Shown here: piece by piece, positions 56,672 through 64,000 of the stretch
Position numbering within the stretch: position 1 is the stretch's first letter
How the letters are laid out: each line of letters opens with the position of its first letter
Source of the DNA: Macrococcoides canis
Lineage (GTDB): Bacteria; Bacillota; Bacilli; Staphylococcales; Staphylococcaceae
DNA: 64,000 nt
Direction of reading: 5' to 3'
Assembly: GCF_002119805.1 (NCBI RefSeq)
Contig: NZ_CP021059.1
Span: 1,116,001-1,180,000, forward strand
Notes under the pieces: generated by a model
The model's input: the letters and a program-made list of their open reading frames with translations, nothing else
The model's database searches: none
Told to the model about the DNA's origin: nothing
Made by a program: the position numbers and the translations under genes

Positions 56672-57061
56672 TTACTTTTCATGTCGCTTTACTGATGCCA
56701 TTTCAGATTGATTCTGCATGTCATCATATCGTTTGCGCTCTACTGCTTCTTTCTTCTTAATTCGATTTAATTTTCTGCGTTCACGTGTCATGTACCAGAA
56801 AATTATGCTTAAAATTAAAGATATAACCGCTAAAAACACAGCATAACCAAGTAAAGGCTGATATTTGATATCATAGAAATTTGGTAATATAAATGCTGCT
56901 ACAGCTAATAGGACGAAAGTAATCAAAGGTGCAAATACAAATCGCCCTAGAATAAGACCGAATAATAATGATATAACAAGCATTCCGACAATTGTTATCA
57001 ATAAAAAGTTAGGAATTTCTGTAAAACTAATATCTCCAAGTACAAACATAACATCACTCAC
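56672..57061 (-). CDS. Small membrane protein, unknown (DUF2651-like?)
   Basis: 129 residues if started at GTG 57061, 125 from ATG 57049; neither has a good RBS. Three membrane segments (about 16-38, 42-60, 70-92) and a basic cytosolic tail RRKLNRIKKKEAVERKRYDD. The topology recalls DUF2651 proteins; not certain. Followed by the repeat-containing terminator region. Confidence 0.65.
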   Translation of the reverse strand: MSDVMFVLGDISFTEIPNFLLITIVGMLVISLLFGLILGRFVFAPLITFVLLAVAAFILPNFYDIKYQPLLGYAVFLAVISLILSIIFWYMTRERRKLNRIKKKEAVERKRYDDMQNQSEMASVKRHEK

Positions 57062-57202
57062 TTATCGTTTATTTTTTACATTTATATTATACCCGAAATA
57101 ATTTGTATATACATTACTTTTTAATTAAATGAACTTTCTAAATTATTAGAATAGTAGTACAATGATTATGTTATGAGTTTATATATGAAAGGAAGTTATA
57201 TT

Positions 57203-59005
57203 ATGGGATTACCTTCAAGAAGTGAAGTCAATATTTCAGAAACATGGGATTTATCTCCACTATTCAAAGACGATGATGCATTTTATGCTGCACTTGATGA
57301 AGCAGTAAAAGAGGCAAAAGCATTCAATGAAAAGTATAAAGAGAATTTAAATAATCAAGAAACTATTCAAGATGCATTGGATACATATGCACAACTTAAT
57401 ATCAAGCTCGATACATTAGGAAATTATGCAAGTCTGCAATTCAGTACAGATCAGACAGACACTTCAGCTGCAAAATTATACAGTAAATACGCTTCAAGTT
57501 ATGGCAAGATTGCTAGCAATCTGACATTTTTAAATTCTGAATTACTTGCTAAAGAGGAATCAGAACTGAAATTATTACAAGAAGCATTACCATATAAGCG
57601 CTTCTTCGAGAAATTAATCAAAGCGAAGCCATATCAATTACATCCTGAAGTTGAAAAAGCACTTGCTTCTTTCTCTCCAGTATTCAATGCGCCTTATAAT
57701 CTTTACGATACAACAAAGATGCAGGATATCGACTTTGGTACATTTGAAGCGGATGGTAAAGAAATACCGATGAGCTACGTTTCATTCGAAGGTGAATTAG
57801 AAGTAGATAGCAATACGGAAGTAAGACGTAACGCATTTAAAGCGTTCTCAGATACATTAAGAAAGTATGAACACACAACTGCAAAAACTTATGATACACG
57901 AGTACAGCAGGAAAAGATTGAATCTGAACTCCGTGGCTATGATTCAGTCATTGATTTCCTGTTGCACGACCAGGAAGTGTCACGTGACCTGTACAATCGT
58001 CAAATCGATCTGATAACGAAAGAACTTGCACCTCATATGCGTCGCTATGCAAAACTTCTGCAGAAGACAAATCATCTTGATAAAATGAAGTTTGAAGATT
58101 TAAAGATTTCTTTGGATGAGTCTTATGAGCCAGATATTACAGTGGAAGAATCACGCGATTATATCAAGAAAGCTTTATCTGTCATGGGTGAAGAGTACAT
58201 GGCGCTCGTTAATGATTCATATGACAAACGCTATATCGATTTTGTTCAGAACAAAGGTAAATCAACAGGTGCATTTTGCGCAAGTCCTTATGCAACGAAT
58301 CCGTTTATCTTAATCTCATGGACTTCCAAGATGACCGAAGTATTTGTGTTAGCACATGAACTTGGACATGCTGGACACTTTAACTATGCGAATAATAACC
58401 AGAATGTATTTGATGCAAACTGTTCATTATATTTTGTAGAAGCGCCAAGTACGATGAATGAGATGCTAATGGCAAATTATTTATTAGAAGAATCGGATGA
58501 TCCTAAGTTTAAACGCTGGGTGATTGCTTCAATCATTTCAAGAACGTACTATCACAATTTCGTGACACACTTATTAGAAGCGGCTTATCAGCGTGAAGTC
58601 TATAATCGCGTCGATGCAGGTGAATCGCTAACTGCCCCACTTCTCAATGAGATAAAGCGCAATGTCATTTCAGATTTCTGGGGAGATGCGGTAGAGATTA
58701 CAGAAGGTGCTGAACTGACATGGATGCGTCAGCCTCACTACTATATGGGATTATATCCTTATACGTATTCTGCAGGATTAACAATTGCAACGTTGATGTC
58801 TAAACGTATATTAAATGAAGGACAGAAAGCGGTAGATGCATGGACAGAAGTATTAAAAGCTGGTGGCTCTAAACCACCTGTTGAGCTTGCGAAAATGGTA
58901 GATATTGATTTAACGACAGATGCTCCGCTTAAAGAAACGATTGCATATATCGGTAGCTTAGTAGATGAACTTGAGAAATTAACTGCTGAAATCGAAGGGC
59001 AGTAA
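57203..59005 (+). CDS. pepF: Oligoendopeptidase F
   Basis: 600 residues from ATG 57203 (RBS AAAGGAAG). M3 family metallopeptidase: HELGHAGH at 385-392 with zinc ligands His385 and His389 and catalytic Glu386, downstream Glu in EAPSTMNEMLM, and substrate-binding HHYMGLYPYTYSAGL-type motif (PHYYMGLYPYTYSAG). Degrades 7-17 residue peptides in the cytosol. The SDR gene follows after 9 bases. Confidence 0.96.
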   Translation: MGLPSRSEVNISETWDLSPLFKDDDAFYAALDEAVKEAKAFNEKYKENLNNQETIQDALDTYAQLNIKLDTLGNYASLQFSTDQTDTSAAKLYSKYASSYGKIASNLTFLNSELLAKEESELKLLQEALPYKRFFEKLIKAKPYQLHPEVEKALASFSPVFNAPYNLYDTTKMQDIDFGTFEADGKEIPMSYVSFEGELEVDSNTEVRRNAFKAFSDTLRKYEHTTAKTYDTRVQQEKIESELRGYDSVIDFLLHDQEVSRDLYNRQIDLITKELAPHMRRYAKLLQKTNHLDKMKFEDLKISLDESYEPDITVEESRDYIKKALSVMGEEYMALVNDSYDKRYIDFVQNKGKSTGAFCASPYATNPFILISWTSKMTEVFVLAHELGHAGHFNYANNNQNVFDANCSLYFVEAPSTMNEMLMANYLLEESDDPKFKRWVIASIISRTYYHNFVTHLLEAAYQREVYNRVDAGESLTAPLLNEIKRNVISDFWGDAVEITEGAELTWMRQPHYYMGLYPYTYSAGLTIATLMSKRILNEGQKAVDAWTEVLKAGGSKPPVELAKMVDIDLTTDAPLKETIAYIGSLVDELEKLTAEIEGQ

Positions 59006-59014
59006 CGAGGTATT

Positions 59015-59719
59015 ATGATGTTTAATGATAAAGTCATCGTCATAACTGGAGACCAGAGCGGCATTGGCAAATGTATAAAGGAAAGCTTTGAACAAGCAGG
59101 TGCAATAGTATGTGGTATCGATATAAAATCAGGTAGTTTCTACCAGGGCGATATCGCTGATGAAACTGTACTGGATGATTTTATACAGAAAGTAATCGAC
59201 ACCTATAGTCATGTCGACTATATCATCAATAATGCCCTGCCCTTAATGAAAGGTATCGATGACTGTACATACAAGGAATTCCAGTATGCACTTGCAGTCG
59301 GTGTCACCGCCCCCTTCTATCTTGTAAAGAAGTTAAGACCTTACTTTAATGAAGGTGCTGCTGTAGTTAATATCAGCTCTACCCGTGCAGCCATGAGTCA
59401 GGCACAAACAGAAAGCTATAGTGCTGCTAAAGGTGGCATACATGCCCTGACCCACGCCCTAGCTGTTAGTTTAAGTGGTATTGCACGTGTTAATTCTATT
59501 AGTCCTGGATGGATAGATACAACAAATTCTAAATTTTATGGGGCGAATGAATATCAGCATCCGGCTGGACGTGTTGGTCAACCTGAAGATATTGCAGAGA
59601 TGGTGAAATTTTTATGTTCTTCTAAGTCAAGCTTTATAACAGGTGAGAATATTACAATAGACGGTGGAATGAGCAAGCTGATGATCTACCATAATGACCA
59701 AGGATGGTCATTAGAATAA
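59015..59719 (+). CDS. Short-chain dehydrogenase/reductase
   Basis: 234 residues, classical SDR: NAD(P)-binding TGDQSGIGK (residues 11-19), DI at the end of the second strand suggesting NAD preference, INNA, catalytic Ser121/122, Tyr135 and Lys139 (YSAAKGG), and C-terminal GENITIDGGMSK. Substrate unknown. RBS CGAGGT. In operon with pepF. Confidence 0.93.
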   Translation: MMFNDKVIVITGDQSGIGKCIKESFEQAGAIVCGIDIKSGSFYQGDIADETVLDDFIQKVIDTYSHVDYIINNALPLMKGIDDCTYKEFQYALAVGVTAPFYLVKKLRPYFNEGAAVVNISSTRAAMSQAQTESYSAAKGGIHALTHALAVSLSGIARVNSISPGWIDTTNSKFYGANEYQHPAGRVGQPEDIAEMVKFLCSSKSSFITGENITIDGGMSKLMIYHNDQGWSLE

Positions 59720-59736
59720 TCTATATATAAGAACTA

Positions 59737-59776
59737 CAATAAAAGAGGGCTGGTATCCAGCCCTCTTTTATTGTAT
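59737..59776. terminator. 17-bp stem terminator shared with cvfB
   Basis: caataaaagagggctgg / ccagccctcttttattg, perfect, 3-nt loop; contains the cvfB stop codon. Confidence 0.95.
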
Positions 59777-60634
59777 CAATTTTATTTTATCAGGTTCTAT
59801 CGTAATACGTTTATTTTTATACAATCTTCCGATTGCTCGTTTAAAGCTTCCTTTACTCATATTAAATACTTCCTTAATCGCTTCAGGATCTGATTTATCA
59901 GAGAAAGGCAGTTCACCACCATATTCATTTAACATCGTAAGGATGACCTCAGAATCATCATCCATACGCTCATGCGCAAGTGGTAAGAAAGAACCGTTTA
60001 AAGTCCCGTCTTCCTTGTGTCCGATAATTCGAACTTCAACAGCTTCTCCTAATCGAGGCTCGCTACGTCGTTCTGATTCATGTACAAAAATCTTGTAGCC
60101 TTCTTTAGAAAGTAAAAATGTACCTACACGTAATAGACGATATGGATGCGCAGTAATTGTCGAGTGAACAAGTGTTTCTGGTGCTGCAGTATACATCGTA
60201 TCAACAATTGTTTCACTTGCTAAGCGTCCGTATAACTGATCGTTTCTATCTACTCTTAAACATGCAAATACTTCGTCTCCTGCTTCCGGCCACACTTCTT
60301 TTAATTTCGGAAGGTCTTCCCAAGGAATAACGATTTCACGAGGTATACCGATATCAACGGTCACGCCATCGCGGTCTTTCTTGATCACCTTTACCCAGTC
60401 ATAACGATCTGTTGAAATATCAGGTATATTCTGTGTCGCGAATAAATCTCCTGTTCGACCAGGATAAACGAAGAATGAATAATCCTCACCTATTTCAAGT
60501 TCATCGTCATCTAATACTTCTGATGCATTCAGTTTTACTTCTTCACTGTTCGGTCCAAGTAAGTAATATGTAGAACCTTCTAAACGGTCTACTCGAAGGA
60601 AGTCAATGCTTCCTGATAATTGTTTTTGTTCCAT
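59768..60634 (-). CDS. cvfB: Conserved virulence factor B, S1-like RNA-binding protein
   Basis: 288 residues with three S1-type OB folds (GEDYSFFVYPGRTGDLFATQ; DWVKVIKKDRDGVTVDIGIP; GTFLLSKEGYKIFVHESE) and a C-terminal winged helix (FNMSKGSFKRAIGRLYKNKR). Binds RNA and affects virulence-factor expression in S. aureus; YitL in B. subtilis. RBS GGAGAGAC. Lies divergent to the ABC-F gene as in S. aureus. Confidence 0.95.
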   Translation of the reverse strand: MEQKQLSGSIDFLRVDRLEGSTYYLLGPNSEEVKLNASEVLDDDELEIGEDYSFFVYPGRTGDLFATQNIPDISTDRYDWVKVIKKDRDGVTVDIGIPREIVIPWEDLPKLKEVWPEAGDEVFACLRVDRNDQLYGRLASETIVDTMYTAAPETLVHSTITAHPYRLLRVGTFLLSKEGYKIFVHESERRSEPRLGEAVEVRIIGHKEDGTLNGSFLPLAHERMDDDSEVILTMLNEYGGELPFSDKSDPEAIKEVFNMSKGSFKRAIGRLYKNKRITIEPDKIKLIQ

Positions 60635-60808
60635 AAGTCTCTCCTTTAAGGCTGTGCCTTTATCAATTACTTATTATAGCACATATTTAAAATATAGTCT
60701 GTTAATGTATAAATGTACTGTAAAGCATGCTATTATTGAATATGGAATGCAATTTTTTTATCATTATATGATATAATTTACGCGAAATAATTATAAAGGA
60801 GATCATAC

Positions 60809-62409
60809 ATGTTACAAGTATCTAATGTAAGTTTACGATTCGGAGACAGAAAATTATTCGAAGATGTAAATATTAAATTTACGCCAGGCAACTGCTATGG
60901 TTTAATCGGTGCAAATGGTGCCGGGAAATCAACATTTCTAAAAATATTATCGGGTGAAATTGATTCACAGACAGGACATGTTTCATTAGGTAAAGATGAA
61001 CGTTTATCTGTATTAAAGCAAGATCACTTCGCCTATGAAGATGAACGTGTACTAGACGTTGTACTGCGTGGAAATGAAAGATTATGGAATGTCATGAAGG
61101 AAAAAGACGAAATCTATATGAAACCTGACTTCTCTGATGAAGATGGTATGCGCGCTGCTGAACTTGAAGGAGAATTCGGCGAAATGGGTGGCTGGACTGC
61201 AGAGAGTGATGCGCAAGTATTATTATCTGGTCTAGGGATTAAAGATGAACTTCATGAGAAGAAGATGTCTGAACTAGAAAACAATCAAAAGATTAAAGTT
61301 TTATTAGCACAAGCTTTATTTGGAGAACCTGATGTATTACTGCTGGATGAGCCGACAAACGGACTCGACATCCCTGCCATCAGCTGGTTAGAAGAATTTT
61401 TAATCAACTTTGAGAACACTGTTATCGTTGTATCCCATGACCGTCATTTCCTAAACAATGTGTGTACACATATCGCGGATCTTGATTACGGTAAGATTAA
61501 AATCTATGTCGGGAACTATGATTTCTGGTATCAGTCAAGCCAGTTAGCGCAGCAGATGCTTCAAGATTCTAACAAGAAAAAAGAAGAAAAAATTAAAGAA
61601 TTACAAGAATTCGTTGCACGTTTCTCTGCCAATGCTTCGAAATCTAAGCAAGCAACGAGCCGTAAGAAGATGCTTGAAAAAATTGAACTTGATGATATAC
61701 AGCCTTCTAGCCGTAAATATCCATTCGTCAACTTTAAACCTGAACGTGAAATCGGTAATGAATTATTGCAAGTTCAAGGATTATCTAAGTCAATTGATGG
61801 GGTTAAAGTGTTAGATAACATTTCCTTTACGATGAACCCTAATGATAAAGCGGTGCTTGTCGGTGATTCAGAAATCGCGAAGACGACACTACTTAAAATA
61901 TTAGCTGGAGAAATGGAACCGGACGAAGGCACTTATAAGTGGGGTGTGACTACAAGTCAGACGTATTTACCGAAAGATAACTCTGAATTCTTTGATGGTA
62001 AAAATATCGATCTTGTAGAATGGTTACGTCAGTATGCCCCACCAGAAGAACAGACAGAAACATTCTTACGTGGTTTCTTAGGACGTATGCTGTTCTCAGG
62101 TGAAGAAGTACGTAAGAAAGCAACTGTACTGTCCGGGGGGAAAAAGTACGTTGTATGCTCAGCAAGATGATGTTGTCGAGTGCGAACGTATTATTATTAG
62201 ATGAACCGACAAACCATCTGGACTTAGAAAGTATTACTGCCGTAAACGATGGTCTTAAAGCTTTCAAAGGTTCAATTATCTTTACCTCTCATGACTTTGA
62301 ATTTATCAACACAATCGCAAATCGTGTGATAGATTTAAATGTTGAAAGCAGTCTGTCTAAAGAAATCACATATGAAGAGTATTTAAAAGAACAAGGTGTA
62401 CTAAAATAA
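60809..62409 (+). pseudogene. ABC-F ATPase with a one-base frameshift
   Basis: About 533 codons of a YkpA/YbiT-type ABC-F protein split by a frameshift: the first frame runs 60809-62170, the second resumes as CMLSKMMLSSANVLLLDEPT to 62409. The break is at CTGTCC-GGGGGG-AAAAA (62135-62145) in the second ABC signature: one more G restores LSGGEKVRCMLSK. First domain: Walker A GANGAGKST, Walker B LLLDEPTN, divergent signature ELENNQKIK. The second Walker A reads GDSEIAKTT. Either a real loss, a slippable tract, or a sequencing error. Ribosome-associated translation factor if intact. RBS AAAGGAG. Confidence 0.85.
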
Positions 62410-62423
62410 TTTTTATAAAACAC

Positions 62424-62452
62424 TTTACAATTCTGAAAACTTTATGTATTAT
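62424..62452 (+). promoter_or_regulatory. Promoter of the lysine riboswitch-lysC unit
   Basis: -35 TTTACA (62424-62429), 17-bp spacer, -10 TATTAT (62447-62452). Confidence 0.75.
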
Positions 62453-62473
62453 AAACAACATAACTAAATAATG

Positions 62474-62645
62474 AAACAGATGAGGCGCATCAATCATGAG
62501 TACATAACTTCCCTACTGCAATATGTTATGGAAAGGGTGCGATGCCGAAATATTAAATATGTTGCAGCATATTTAGTGTTGGATTCACAGGTTAAGAGCT
62601 AGGAATCTGTCATTATATTACTATAATGGAGTGCATCGCTTGTAT
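62474..62645 (+). promoter_or_regulatory. Lysine riboswitch (L box)
   Basis: Conserved L-box pieces in order: GATGAGGCGCATCAATCATGAGTA, a P2/P3 hairpin pair, GAAAGGGTGCGATGCCGAAA, an extended hairpin (AATATGTTGCAGCATATT) and a further hairpin around AGGAATCTGTC, then TGGAGTGCATCGC closing P1. Lysine binding should favour the terminator downstream and shut off lysC-asd. Confidence 0.9.
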
Positions 62646-62654
62646 AAAAACTTT

Positions 62655-62688
62655 AACAAGTCCGGAGCATATCCGGGCTTGTTTTTTT
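62655..62688 (+). terminator. Riboswitch-controlled terminator
   Basis: aacaagtccgga / tccgggcttgtt, 12-bp stem with one G-U pair, then seven T. Confidence 0.92.
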
Positions 62689-62715
62689 GTTGCAGATGCC
62701 ATAGGAGGATTTTAA

Positions 62716-63939
62716 TTGCATAATCAAATAACTCAGTCAAATATTCGGGTCTTAAAGTTTGGAGGTACATCAGTCAGTGATTTCGATAAGATTAGTGCAA
62801 TCGCTAATTACTTAAAGGAACGTACGGAAAATAATGAAAAATTAGTAGTTGTCGTTTCTGCAATGGGAAAAACTACAGATGACCTTATGAGAAATGTCAG
62901 CTCAATTTCTAGTACACCGAAGGAAAGTGCTTTAGCGATGCTGCTTACTACAGGCGAACAGCAGACCATTTCGTACTTATCGATCATATTACATGATCTG
63001 CACGTTGCATCTGTTGCAATGACGGGCAGTCAGGCTGGCATTCGTACGAAAGGACATCATCTTAAAAGTAAGATTACTGAAATTAATGATCAAAAACTGA
63101 TAGAAACATTCAAATCACACGATGTCATCATCATCGCAGGATTCCAAGGTGTAAATGAACAGGATGAAATCACGACGCTCGGTCGTGGTGGCAGCGATAC
63201 TACTGCAGTGGCACTGGCAGCAGCATTAAACGCGCCATGTGAAATCTACACCGATGTTACAGGTGTCTTCGGAACAGATCCACGTATCTATCCAGAGGCT
63301 CAGCGTATTGACAAGTTAAGTTTTGAAGAGATGATGGAACTCTCCTCTCTTGGAGCTGGTGTGCTGGAGACACGAAGTGTTGAAATTGCTAAAAATTATA
63401 ATATTCCGATCTATCTCGGAAAAACTTTATCAAATGAGAGAGGAACTTGGATTATGCCGAAAGAACAAATACTTGAGAAGAAAGCAGTAACTGGTGTTGC
63501 GCTAGATAATGAGATGGAATACGTGACATTAAGTTATCCGATGAATGATACAAAATTATTAAATCAGCTATTTGATGAATTGGAACAAGAAGAAGTCAAC
63601 ATCGATATGATATCTCAAATCGTAAATATGGATGGGCTTCAAATCTCTTTCACCATGAAAGATACAGATAAATTGCAGATTGAACGTATCTTTGACAGAT
63701 TAAGTGAAAGCTATCCTGCGCTCAGTCACCAGTCGCATTCAACTTATGCGAAGCTCTCTGTCATCGGTTCAGGCATGAGAGATATGAGCGGAGTTGCATC
63801 AAAAGTATTTAAATCATTGATACACAATGAAATCCCCTTCTATCAAGTAACAACAAGTGAAATATCAATTTCATATGTTATAGATAAAGAAAACGGTAAA
63901 CATGCAGTACAGTCATTATGTAAAGTATTTAATATATAA
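62716..63939 (+). CDS. lysC: Aspartate kinase
   Basis: 407 residues, TTG start at 62716 after AGGAGG. N-terminal kinase domain (VLKFGGTSVSDFDKI, TTLGRGGSDTTAVALAAALN, EIYTDVTGVFGTDPRI) and C-terminal tandem ACT domains for feedback control. First step of the aspartate pathway to lysine, DAP, threonine and methionine; riboswitch control points to the lysine/DAP branch. Followed after 18 bases by asd. Confidence 0.96.
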   Translation: MHNQITQSNIRVLKFGGTSVSDFDKISAIANYLKERTENNEKLVVVVSAMGKTTDDLMRNVSSISSTPKESALAMLLTTGEQQTISYLSIILHDLHVASVAMTGSQAGIRTKGHHLKSKITEINDQKLIETFKSHDVIIIAGFQGVNEQDEITTLGRGGSDTTAVALAAALNAPCEIYTDVTGVFGTDPRIYPEAQRIDKLSFEEMMELSSLGAGVLETRSVEIAKNYNIPIYLGKTLSNERGTWIMPKEQILEKKAVTGVALDNEMEYVTLSYPMNDTKLLNQLFDELEQEEVNIDMISQIVNMDGLQISFTMKDTDKLQIERIFDRLSESYPALSHQSHSTYAKLSVIGSGMRDMSGVASKVFKSLIHNEIPFYQVTTSEISISYVIDKENGKHAVQSLCKVFNI

Positions 63940-63957
63940 ACTTAAGGAGTGTCATTT

Positions 63958-64000
63958 ATGTATAAAATTGCAGTTGTAGGTGCTACAGGATTAGTTGGAC
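63958..64000 (+). CDS. asd: Aspartate-semialdehyde dehydrogenase, N-terminal start only
   Basis: RBS AAGGAGTG, ATG 63958, then MYKIAVVGATGLVG, the NADP-binding start of Asd. The gene continues beyond the window. The identity rests on this short piece plus its place behind lysC. Confidence 0.85.
   Translation, partial: MYKIAVVGATGLVG

Noticed and set aside
62474-62645. T-box leader for lysC
   Set aside because: No AGGGTGGNACCGCG-type T-box sequence; conserved segments are those of the lysine L box.

Overview
The window is a low-GC Gram-positive chromosome from the family Staphylococcaceae. lexA lies divergent to a SosA-type division inhibitor and is followed by a YnzC-like gene and tkt. Other staphylococcal landmarks follow: acnA, plsY/parE-parC, glcT-ptsG, mprF-msrA-LCP, femA-femB, and cvfB/ABC-F/lysC-asd. 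Protein similarity to Staphylococcus aureus is high but not that of a true Staphylococcus, and femAB is not behind trp genes. Macrococcus or a close relative is the best guess (inference from memory of gene order; no database was searched). No rRNA, tRNA, CRISPR, prophage or insertion sequence was seen.

Layout. 1-3.7 kb: a zinc-limitation group (end of an AdcA/ZnuA binding protein, zinc-free S14 rpsN2, and a ZinT-like lipoprotein under a perfect Zur box), small enzymes, and a sigma-B-type promoter driving a transcript with a 22-codon ORF. 3.8-9.9 kb: SOS control (lexA, sosA), tkt, small membrane proteins, ccdA/ccdC. 10-14.7 kb: DUF1659/DUF2922 pair and sbcD-sbcC. 14.7-38.7 kb: core metabolism and envelope genes (SCO, mscL, BCCT transporter, acnA, thioesterase, plsY, parE, parC, AgcS symporter, DUF1002, glcT-ptsG with an RNA antiterminator, AI-2E transporter, mprF, msrA, LCP protein, tautomerase, CDF transporter).

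38.8-52.2 kb is the accessory part, AT-rich and patchy. It holds two YefM/YoeB-type and one RelB/RelE-type toxin-antitoxin pairs within 4.4 kb, GNAT and Nudix enzymes, an APH-type kinase followed by a Nudix gene that has lost its catalytic core and by a papain-like hypothetical protein, a decayed membrane-protein tail, a GntR/DUF1648 unit, an SOS-driven Y-family polymerase, and a SatD-like regulator with a membrane partner behind twin palindromes. 52.2-64 kb returns to core genes: femA-femB, a choice-of-anchor I secreted protein, pepF, an SDR, cvfB, an ABC-F gene with a one-base frameshift in its second signature motif, and a lysine riboswitch in front of lysC-asd.

How they fit together: zinc starvation (Zur box), DNA damage (five LexA boxes at two loci with the same promoter design), glucose (GlcT-RAT-ptsG) and lysine (L box) each have a recognisable control site here. 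Nearly all convergent gene ends share long hairpin terminators, several of which run into the coding sequence.
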